DNA of 5,388 nucleotides from JACAEY01 sp049700155 (GCA_049700155.1 JBNAVX010000147.1:1-5388); one strand, 5' to 3'; counted from the stretch's first letter, positions 1 through 5,256 are shown. Translations and numbers: made by a program. The notes: generated from the letters alone by a model not told the origin.

Positions 1-30
1 CTGGATTGTCCGATCAAGTCGGACAATGAC
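1..30. repeat. Short palindromic dispersed-type repeat
   Basis: Arms ATTGTCCGA (5-13) and TCGGACAAT (19-27) are perfectly complementary around a 5-nt loop, with CTGG before and GAC after. The pattern resembles short palindromic intergenic repeats (TGGATT...AATGAC type) that I recall from many bacterial genomes, similar in form to the Neisseria dRS3 class; this is recollection, not a search. No T-tract follows on the plus strand within 20 nt. On the minus strand the window edge cuts off what follows, so it could also help terminate the minus-strand gene ending at 73. Confidence 0.5.
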
Positions 31-72
31 AATAGAAGATGAAATCCTTTTTTTTGAAAACATAGATTAGTC

Positions 73-675
73 TTATCTACTCATTGTGTTTTCATATTTT
101 ATTTCTTTTTTCATAAAACTTTTGACATTACCAGTTTTATTTTTTATCTTTACAGATGAAATGGGTTTAGCCCTATTGCGTATCCTATTTGAGATATAAA
201 GATAAATCACTGCACCAACCATAGCAATATCTCTATAAAATGCATTCCAGAGGTTTGCCTGGCTCTTTAGTTCTTCAGGAGAGAAACATCCACAATCAAT
301 ATCCAGATGCCTGAGTATTCCATACCAGAGGACAAAAATGAAGGTAATCAGTAAACCAAAGATTAAACTTAAACTACCTCTAATAGAAAATATTAAGCAC
401 ACTCCAGCTAAGACTTCAAGGGCTGGTATCCCTATGGCTAAAGGAGTTAAGAGCCCTTCTGGAACCAATTCATATTGGGAGATCGCTCTTGCAAATGCCT
501 TTGGGTCAAATAGTTTTAATAACCCAGCATAAATAAAAATTAAGCTGATAGAAAATCTTATTAGGTGATAAAAGAATGGTGATACAATTATTTTTCTCAA
601 GAAAGAGAATAATATACTATCTTTCAATACTGAACTACCTTTTGTAATAGAAATTTCAGCAGATTTTTCACTCAT
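73..675 (-). CDS. DoxX/MauE-like redox-associated integral membrane protein
   Basis: A 200-residue inner-membrane protein with about four hydrophobic segments (roughly residues 37-56, 74-97, 100-120 and 147-162). Segment one ends in the DoxX/MauE-like stretch YAGLLKLFDP (49-58), segment two has PALEVLAG (84-91), and the loop after segment three has DCGCF (127-131), a CxC pair typical of MauE-type proteins. Members of this family are linked to thiol/disulfide or quinone redox chemistry; MauE itself is needed for maturation of methylamine dehydrogenase. The precise role here is unknown. The N-terminal ~35 residues are polar and longer than usual. No Shine-Dalgarno site precedes the ATG at 675, where the DNA is almost pure A/T, so the true start could lie inside this extension. 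The C-terminal ~35 residues are basic. It is divergent from the hydrogenase operon, and a functional link is only suggestive. Confidence 0.8.
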   Translation of the reverse strand: MSEKSAEISITKGSSVLKDSILFSFLRKIIVSPFFYHLIRFSISLIFIYAGLLKLFDPKAFARAISQYELVPEGLLTPLAIGIPALEVLAGVCLIFSIRGSLSLIFGLLITFIFVLWYGILRHLDIDCGCFSPEELKSQANLWNAFYRDIAMVGAVIYLYISNRIRNRAKPISSVKIKNKTGNVKSFMKKEIKYENTMSR

Positions 676-824
676 TATTAATTTATTAATAATAAAAAAT
701 AAAAAAACTATAATTCAAATTGATATTATCTATGAAATAATATTTATATATAGATTTTTCCTTTCTTTTTAGACATAAATCATTAAAAAAAGGAAAACTG
801 TGAATAAGCTGGGTAACAACTTGT

Positions 825-856
825 TTCTTCTGGAAACATTTTATTTGCCAGAAGAA
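825..856. promoter_or_regulatory. Inverted repeat, candidate activator-binding site
   Basis: TTCTTCTGG (825-833) and CCAGAAGAA (848-856) form perfect 9-bp arms around a 14-nt AT-rich spacer. The centre is about 210 bp upstream of the transcript start predicted from the sigma-54 promoter, a workable distance for an enhancer-binding protein. No T-tract follows, so it does not look like a terminator. Assignment as an activator site is inference from position and symmetry; the sequence matches no operator I can name. Confidence 0.3.
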
Positions 857-1024
857 CATCATTGAAAAGTCAGCGAGTTCATGGACAACATTTCAATTAA
901 AATAAAAGATAATCATTTATATCTTTATAAATTTGATACCTATCTATTTATAAAAGCAATCCTTTCTATAGATTTTTAAAATGTTATAGACATAAGCAAT
1001 TGAACTAATCTAAAAAATCAATAT

Positions 1025-1040
1025 TGGCAATTTTTTTGCA
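1025..1040 (+). promoter_or_regulatory. Sigma-54 (RpoN) type -24/-12 promoter of the hydrogenase operon
   Basis: The stretch TTGGCAATTTTTTTGCA (1024-1040) matches the RpoN consensus TTGGCAC-N5-TTGCA. GG is at 1026-1027 and GC at 1038-1039, with exactly the required 10 nt between them and a T-run before GC. Only the final C of the GGCAC block departs (A here). With C1039 taken as -12, transcription would begin near 1050-1051, giving a leader of about 260 nt ahead of the small-subunit gene. RpoN with an enhancer-binding activator controls hydrogenase genes in several bacteria such as Ralstonia and Rhodobacter/Rhizobium relatives. No confident IHF site was found between the promoter and the upstream inverted repeat. 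Confidence 0.65.
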
Positions 1041-1049
1041 TACCTAAAA

Positions 1050-1118
1050 ATGGTCGCTTCCATGTCCAATGGGTCAAACCCTTAAATCTTTGACATACTG
1101 TCAGAGAATAGCGACCAT
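1050..1118 (+). other. Branched secondary structure at the 5' end of the operon leader
   Basis: ATGGTCGCT (1050-1058) and AGCGACCAT (1110-1118) are perfect 9-bp complements. They enclose two smaller hairpins: GGGT-CAA-ACCC (1071-1081) and TGACA-TAC-TGTCA (1091-1103). Together they can fold into a three-way junction. The outer stem starts at the transcript start predicted from the sigma-54 promoter. It could be a structured mRNA leader, a protein-binding DNA element or part of an inserted repeat. It matches no riboswitch class I recognise. The TTGACA at 1090-1095 has no partner -10 box at 16-18 bp, so it is read as part of the palindrome and not as a sigma-70 promoter. Confidence 0.45.
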
Positions 1119-1161
1119 GAGGGTGAACGCTAAAAACCAGGACTTAGGCGTTCACCCCTAC
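1119..1161 (-). repeat. REP-like palindrome with GTAG foot
   Basis: GGGTGAACGC (1121-1130) and GCGTTCACCC (1148-1157) are perfect 10-bp arms. The stem can extend three pairs inward past a bulged G, leaving a loop of about 10 nt. Read on the minus strand the element begins GTAGGGGTGAACGCC; a GTAG tetranucleotide at the foot of an imperfect palindrome is the layout of REP sequences mobilised by REP-associated tyrosine transposases. It abuts the branched structure at 1050-1118, and the two may be one composite element. No T-tract follows on the plus strand, so it is unlikely to be a terminator. Copies elsewhere in the genome are predicted but cannot be seen here. Confidence 0.4.
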
Positions 1162-1229
1162 TAAAGAAAATTATTTTTTATTTATAGAACTTAATAAACT
1201 GGAGGTGGCTGAAGCTGACAGAGATTCGA

Positions 1230-1294
1230 AAGGAGGTGAGGAAAAAGTAGATATTAAGGATTTTGTTAACAGAGTCTTGGAGACCAAAAATTGA
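1230..1294 (+). pseudogene. Vestigial short leader ORF with Shine-Dalgarno but no start codon
   Basis: A perfect AAGGAGGTGA (1230-1239) stands about 10 nt before the codon GTA at 1247. If that codon were a start, a 15-residue peptide (xDIKDFVNRVLETKN) would end at the TGA at 1292-1294, immediately before the small-subunit Shine-Dalgarno. The arrangement closely resembles the ribosome-binding site and GTG start of the large-subunit gene, which has AAGGAGGTGAT, an A-run, then GTG. The same frame is open back to 1148. It may be the relic of a short coupled gene, a leader peptide using an unusual start, or chance. Low confidence. Confidence 0.2.
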
Positions 1295-1311
1295 AAGGAG
1301 GGAATAAGTAA

Positions 1312-2640
1312 ATGCAAAGTATTAAGATTACACGTCGTCAATTTCTGAAGTGGTTGTCAGCATCCGCAGCTGCGCTTGGACTATCTCAGAGTGACTTACT
1401 TAAGCTGGAAAAACATCTTCAAGCAGCTGTAATGGGTTGTGACGCAGGTTTTCCTCTGAATGCTTTAATCCCTGGTCACCCTGGAACCTTAGCAAGAGTC
1501 ATCTGGATTGCAGGTGCAGCATGTTCAGGATGCCCCACATCTATTCTGAATTATATTGCTGATACTGCTGACCCTGACCTTGTTCTGAATGCCATTGCTA
1601 ATAATGCAATACCCGGTTACCAATTGGTTGATATCGGAAATTTCTATCCTGTATCTGGTGGCCCAGATGGGGATATCGACATTGCAGAGGTAGTTCTCGA
1701 GATTATCACAATTGATTGGGCACAGATAATCATGGCAACATCCGGAGATATTCCTAACCAGCATCTTATGCAACTTCGTGACGATGGCGGATATATTCTA
1801 CTCGTTGAAGGAACAATCCAAACAGCATCAAATGGAAAATACTGCAGGATAATGGATGTACCTGGATATATCCCAAAAACTGGGAAACCATGGGAAGACT
1901 ATATGGAACATTATAATGATCCAGACCTTGGTCCGCGAACAGATGTCACGATGGCAGGTGGAACCCTCTGGCTTGCTGAAAATGCGCTTGCTGTTGTGAC
2001 ACTTGGAACATGTGCAGCATATGGAGGTGTACCTGCTGCAAAAAAGAGTGTCACTGGTGGAATGGGAGCATATCAATGGATTAACATGGAAAACGGAATG
2101 GGGAAACTTATGGTGAACATACCCGGTTGCCCACCAAATTCTGATTGGGTAATTGCAACAGTTGGTGCAGCTTTATTGGAGATACACGGAATAATCCCTG
2201 GAATTCTGTTTAATAACCTTGATACCTCAAGTTGTATAACAGTTAATGGTAAGACTGTGCCAAGACTAACTTACACAGGTGTTTACCATAGAAATGAAGA
2301 GTATGTCTTCTGCATGGATGACCCAAGGAGAGACATGGGATCTGCAAGCACACTCATTCAATGTCAGAGGAGTGCTTCAAACCCAAAGGGTCGTTGTATG
2401 AAACAGAAAGGCTGTAACGGATGGATAGCCGGACCAGCCCATATTAGACCTGATTGCCCTACAAGGATGTGGAACCCAATTGAAACTGGTTCAGGTCTTA
2501 AGAAGAATAACTGGTGTGTACTTAACAATATGCCGTGCCAGGGATGTGCAAGCCCGGGATTCCCTGATTACTGTTCACCATTTTATGAACAAAATAAGGG
2601 TAGCTGGAGGGGCTATTCTTATATTATTCCACCAAGCTAA
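1312..2640 (+). CDS. [NiFe] hydrogenase small subunit, group 1-like, Tat-exported
   Basis: This is the electron-transfer subunit of an exported H2-oxidising or H2-evolving [NiFe] hydrogenase. TRRQFLKW (7-14) is a twin-arginine signal followed by an Ala-rich segment. The ATG is chosen for this signal and for AAAGGAGGG 9 nt upstream. Proximal [4Fe-4S] ligands are C71 and C74 (CSGC), C234 (GTCAAYGG) and C273 (GCPPNSDW). There is no extra Cys in CSGC, so it is not the O2-tolerant six-Cys type. Distal ligands are probably H326, C334, C362 and C368. Medial ligands are C382, C402, C409 and C412; C402 replaces the usual Pro, suggesting [4Fe-4S]. At 442 residues it is longer than typical precursors (~310-380), with extra sequence near 85-130 and around the distal and medial ligands. 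It ends GYSYIIPPS with no membrane helix, so a soluble exported enzyme is likely. The subgroup (hya/hyn/hup naming) is not assigned. Confidence 0.93.
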   Translation: MQSIKITRRQFLKWLSASAAALGLSQSDLLKLEKHLQAAVMGCDAGFPLNALIPGHPGTLARVIWIAGAACSGCPTSILNYIADTADPDLVLNAIANNAIPGYQLVDIGNFYPVSGGPDGDIDIAEVVLEIITIDWAQIIMATSGDIPNQHLMQLRDDGGYILLVEGTIQTASNGKYCRIMDVPGYIPKTGKPWEDYMEHYNDPDLGPRTDVTMAGGTLWLAENALAVVTLGTCAAYGGVPAAKKSVTGGMGAYQWINMENGMGKLMVNIPGCPPNSDWVIATVGAALLEIHGIIPGILFNNLDTSSCITVNGKTVPRLTYTGVYHRNEEYVFCMDDPRRDMGSASTLIQCQRSASNPKGRCMKQKGCNGWIAGPAHIRPDCPTRMWNPIETGSGLKKNNWCVLNNMPCQGCASPGFPDYCSPFYEQNKGSWRGYSYIIPPS

Positions 2641-2649
2641 GGAGGTGAT
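2639..2649 (+). promoter_or_regulatory. Perfect Shine-Dalgarno fixing the GTG start of the large subunit
   Basis: AAGGAGGTGAT overlaps the TAA stop of the small-subunit gene and sits just before the GTG at 2655. It is a full complement to the 16S 3' end. It supports GTG as the start: the residues that follow (MGKILIDPVNRMEGH) are the expected N-terminus of a hydrogenase large subunit. The overlap with the stop codon suggests coupled translation giving equal subunit amounts. Confidence 0.8.
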
Positions 2650-2654
2650 AAAAA

Positions 2655-4610
2655 GTGGGAAAGATATTAATTGATCCTGTAAATAGAATGGAAGGTCATA
2701 TAGGTATTGAGTGCTTAACATCTAATGCTGAAAGCAGCGGAGTTCGCGTTTCAGAGGCAAAAATTCATGGCAACCTCTTTCGCGGTTTTGAGATAATTAT
2801 GAAGAAACGTGATCCCCGAGATGCAATGGTTTTAACACAGAGACATTGCGGTGTCTGTCCCATTGGACATGGGGTCGCATCCAGTAAGAACATAGGAACA
2901 GCATTCAGGTATCAGGTCCATTATGAAGATAGGTTACCAGTAGCGCAAAGACCATTGGGAAGATGGACTAATAAGCCCCTTCCTCCAAATGCTGCAAGGT
3001 TAAGAAATCTCGGTCATGTTGCACAACATATGATGTCACATGTCTTACACTTCTATCACCTTGTTGCACTTGACTATGTATTACCAACCGTTCATCTTGG
3101 TGGATATAACTTTGCACCAATTGACAGACCATTTCTATGCCCAAGGTATGACAATAGTTACTATATAACTACTCAGAGGATATTGCAGATGGTTGGAACA
3201 GGTCTGATACCTACAGCAGCAGTTAACACATTAGCTGGTCTTCCCGGTGTAAAAAATGATCTTTCTAATATCGGTGATGCTGTAAATGCTTATCTTACAG
3301 GTCAGTATCTAAAGGCACTTGATATCAGGAGAAAATTGCATGAGATGGCTGCTATCGTTATGGGAAGACAACCTATATGTTCTGGTTATACGCCTGGTGG
3401 GATAACAACATCTCTTACCACAGATAATGTGACAGATTATCAGAATCTACTAAATGAGGTTAAAGCATTTGTGGGAGAGCCTTCTGATTTTGCGAATGGA
3501 ATTGCAGGCACAATGATGTTTGACACTGTTGCTGCTGCCCATTTATTCCCTGAGTATTTCTGGATTGGAAATAGCCATTCAAACTTCATGTCTTTCGGTT
3601 GGGGAGAAGAAGCTGGCACAATACCTCTCTCTGGGGACTTTGGAACAATATTCGGTTCTATCAATAATCCAGATGAACGAGCCATTGTTAGAGGATGGAA
3701 AAATAGTGCCCAACATGGAGCGCCACGGTATGCTGTTGATATAATGAAGATTGCTGAATCAATTGGATACTCAAGGTACAATAAAGTTGGTGTAAATTAT
3801 CCTGATGGAACAGCTTTCAAACATCCATGGTCAGGTCAAACCCAACCAAGACCTTTAAACGAATACTCTTGGCTCAAGTCCCCTGCATATGATGTTGGTG
3901 GAGGTAACTATCAACCATTTGAGGTAGGTCCTCTCTCAAGAATGGTCGTCAATGGTTTTTACTGGGCAGGTTTACTAAATGCTGCTGGTTATTCTCTCGC
4001 ACCTACTTGGGGGCAGTCAGGTCCTGATATTGAAAATGGAACTGACTCCTTAGGGGCTGCTTTAAAACCTGTTTACGCGGCTATACCACCTGCAGGACGT
4101 ACAGGCGGACCTGATTTAAGTAGTGTTTCTTACAATGGTGATTCCACACTTGATAGGATTGCGGCAAGGACGATTGAGACAAGGCTTATGGTTGATATGG
4201 CACAACACTTCCTCAATCAAGTTTCTGGAACTATCAGCAATGGATTTGCCTCTTCTGGTATAACTGATGACACAGTTCCTATTTATGATACAGTTAAAAA
4301 AGGATATGCTTTAACTGAGGCATCCAGAGGTGCACTGAGTCACTGGATTAAGTATAAGAAAGGTAAGATAGTCAACTATCAGGCAGTTGTTCCTACAACA
4401 TGGAATGCATGCCCGAGAAACGCTAACAATACTCCAGGACCTGCAGAACAATCTCTGCAGAGTAATGGTGGAGTCTGGGTAGCAAATCCTGCAGAACCTA
4501 TAGAGTTACCAAGGGTAACACACTCTTATGACTTCTGCATTGCCTGTGCTGTTCATGTGATCACCCCAGAAGGAGAAGTCCACAAAATAGATATTCCAGC
4601 AATGCCCTGA
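2655..4610 (+). CDS. [NiFe] hydrogenase large (catalytic) subunit, group 1-like
   Basis: Catalytic subunit holding the Ni-Fe(CN)2CO site; it is expected to be co-exported by Tat with the small subunit. Motifs in order: RMEGHIGIE (11-19, with the proton-transfer Glu13), RGFE (43-46), RHCGVCPIGH (63-72, Ni ligands C65 and C68), PPNAARLRNL (110-119) running into HVLHFYHL (129-136), EYSWLKSP (403-410), EVGPLSRM (423-430), RGALSHWI (558-565), VPTTWN (579-584) and DFCIACAVH (626-634, Ni ligands C628 and C631). The 17 residues after H634 match the C-terminal peptide normally removed by an endopeptidase (HyaD/HycI/HynC type) after nickel insertion; no such gene is in the window. Odd features: Ser128 where HDH has Asp, Ser557 for Pro before Arg558, Phe627 for Pro in DPC, and extra sequence at about 85-108. 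At 651 residues it is slightly longer than the common 550-600. Both Cys pairs are TGC/TGT codons, so there is no selenocysteine. Confidence 0.95.
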   Translation: MGKILIDPVNRMEGHIGIECLTSNAESSGVRVSEAKIHGNLFRGFEIIMKKRDPRDAMVLTQRHCGVCPIGHGVASSKNIGTAFRYQVHYEDRLPVAQRPLGRWTNKPLPPNAARLRNLGHVAQHMMSHVLHFYHLVALDYVLPTVHLGGYNFAPIDRPFLCPRYDNSYYITTQRILQMVGTGLIPTAAVNTLAGLPGVKNDLSNIGDAVNAYLTGQYLKALDIRRKLHEMAAIVMGRQPICSGYTPGGITTSLTTDNVTDYQNLLNEVKAFVGEPSDFANGIAGTMMFDTVAAAHLFPEYFWIGNSHSNFMSFGWGEEAGTIPLSGDFGTIFGSINNPDERAIVRGWKNSAQHGAPRYAVDIMKIAESIGYSRYNKVGVNYPDGTAFKHPWSGQTQPRPLNEYSWLKSPAYDVGGGNYQPFEVGPLSRMVVNGFYWAGLLNAAGYSLAPTWGQSGPDIENGTDSLGAALKPVYAAIPPAGRTGGPDLSSVSYNGDSTLDRIAARTIETRLMVDMAQHFLNQVSGTISNGFASSGITDDTVPIYDTVKKGYALTEASRGALSHWIKYKKGKIVNYQAVVPTTWNACPRNANNTPGPAEQSLQSNGGVWVANPAEPIELPRVTHSYDFCIACAVHVITPEGEVHKIDIPAMP

Positions 4611-4640
4611 AGATAAGGGAAGGGTTTATAAGAAAACACA

Positions 4641-4674
4641 AATGGGCGGGAGGATTTCCTCCCGCCCATTTTTT
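4641..4674 (+). terminator. Rho-independent terminator of the hydrogenase operon
   Basis: AATGGGCGGGAGGA (4641-4654) and TCCTCCCGCCCATT (4657-4670) are perfect complements, so the practical loop is about 4 nt. The stem is GC-rich and runs directly into a T-run (4669-4674). It lies 30 bp after the large-subunit stop, so the operon ends with two genes. The upstream side is A-rich, giving a T-rich tract on the other strand, so it may also terminate the convergent minus-strand gene ending at 4697. Confidence 0.9.
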
Positions 4675-4696
4675 AATTAAAAAAAGACCCTGGAAT

Positions 4697-5197
4697 TTAT
4701 CTGCACAAACCCCAGAAGATTTTTCTCAGTATTCTGTCATCAATCCTTGACATGAGTTGTTCTTCATATTCATCAGCAAATGTTTTTTCTTTTATATAAT
4801 CAGAGAACATAAATTCAGCCTTGTCTCCATTTGTCTCTGTGGTTATAACTTCGACATCTTTTATCTCATCTATCTTGTATTCAAGTCCTTTATTTCTCTC
4901 AAGCCAGCGGTTGCATTGGTCATGTGAACCAATATAAAGAAATATTATTTGATTGCCTTCCTCAAGGGTGATAAGACGATAACCATCCCCTAAATCATAT
5001 TTCTTGCAATGCTTTATCCTCAACTCTCCTTTTCTTGTCAGTTTACCCACTTCTGGGAATCCATTCACTCTTTTTGTCAATATCCTTTTAATCAGCCTGT
5101 CTGCCTTCTTTGCTATTGCGAGTGATTTGCCCCCTTGAGTGCGAAGTGTCTCAAGATTCTCAATAAACTTAGGGTCACGATAAACATTGAGAATCAT
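4697..5197 (-). CDS. RelE/ParE-like toxin-fold protein with C-terminal extension
   Basis: A soluble 166-residue protein. The N-terminal ~95 residues fit the RelE/ParE fold: a helical stretch rich in Lys/Arg (about 25-45), then ELRIKHCKKYDLGDGYRLI (58-76), then a strand IIFLYIGSHDQCNRWLE (84-100). Related toxins cleave ribosome-bound mRNA (RelE) or poison gyrase (ParE); which of these, if any, applies is not shown. The last ~65 residues are an acidic, mostly polar extension not found in classic ~85-100-residue toxins. The start is supported by GGAGGG (5203-5208) just upstream. No antitoxin ORF is visible on either side within the window: the next gene on the same strand ends at 5335 and is separated by a hairpin. 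It may be an orphan toxin-like protein or a domesticated regulator. Confidence 0.6.
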   Translation of the reverse strand: MILNVYRDPKFIENLETLRTQGGKSLAIAKKADRLIKRILTKRVNGFPEVGKLTRKGELRIKHCKKYDLGDGYRLITLEEGNQIIFLYIGSHDQCNRWLERNKGLEYKIDEIKDVEVITTETNGDKAEFMFSDYIKEKTFADEYEEQLMSRIDDRILRKIFWGLCR

Positions 5198-5235
5198 ATC
5201 TTCCCTCCGCTATCATTAGCAAATATTTATTCTCA

Positions 5236-5256
5236 GATTGTTCTATAAACACAATC
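5236..5256. promoter_or_regulatory. Inverted repeat upstream of the RelE-like gene, possible operator
   Basis: GATTGT (5236-5241) and ACAATC (5251-5256) are 6-bp arms around a 9-nt AT-rich spacer, about 40-60 bp upstream of the ATG at 5197, where the promoter of the minus-strand gene would be expected. A weak TTGTGT box overlaps it on the minus strand, with an AT-rich hexamer 17 nt downstream. Toxin-antitoxin genes are often self-regulated at such sites, but there is no antitoxin here. Short arms in AT-rich DNA make chance likely. Confidence 0.2.

Larger units (their letters stand above)
676..1311. other. Gene-free divergent intergenic region with regulatory structure
   Basis: These 636 bp separate the minus-strand membrane-protein gene from the plus-strand hydrogenase operon. 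Positions 676-1020 are very AT-rich with no convincing gene. They hold a 9-bp inverted repeat at 825-856 and only ambiguous sigma-70-like boxes for the leftward gene. From 1025 the character changes: a sigma-54-type promoter, then a folded segment (1050-1161), then a stretch with three Shine-Dalgarno-like sequences (1201-1207, 1230-1239, 1294-1302). Only the last of these serves an obvious gene. No tRNA or recognisable riboswitch class was seen. Confidence 0.7.

Noticed and set aside
1..63. Minus-strand open frame beginning ATG at 63 and running off the left edge (MFSKKRISSS...)
   Set aside because: Most of it is translation of the palindromic repeat at 1-30, it has no Shine-Dalgarno site, and the VIVRLDRTIQ-like string is what such repeats give when mis-called as genes.
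338..532. 64-codon plus-strand frame opposite the membrane-protein gene
   Set aside because: Antisense shadow of a gene with clear DoxX/MauE motifs; low-complexity Lys/Pro-rich product.
800..865. 21-codon plus-strand ORF with GTG start after AAAGGA (VNKLGNNLFLLETFYLPEEHH)
   Set aside because: Very short, and its middle is just the inverted repeat at 825-856. It lies upstream of the predicted promoter of the operon, and there is no independent support. Not excluded without conservation data.
1090..1118. TTGACA at 1090-1095 as a sigma-70 -35 box
   Set aside because: No TATAAT-like hexamer at 16-18 bp (the DNA there is GCGACCAT), and the hexamer is part of the TGACA-TAC-TGTCA palindrome.
1519..1536. 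O2-tolerant six-Cys proximal cluster
   Set aside because: The motif reads CSGC, not CTCC; the supernumerary Cys is absent.
2480..2674. 64-codon plus-strand frame bridging the two hydrogenase genes
   Set aside because: Out-of-frame overlap with both conserved subunits, including their Fe-S ligand codons; no Shine-Dalgarno site or motif support.
3440..3781. 113-codon minus-strand frame inside the large-subunit gene, and other long antisense frames in both hydrogenase genes
   Set aside because: They lie wholly within strongly supported hydrogenase coding sequence in another frame and have no recognisable domains.
4536..4547. Possible [NiFeSe] enzyme (selenocysteine in the C-terminal motif)
   Set aside because: Both positions are ordinary Cys codons (TGC, TGT); there is no in-frame TGA.
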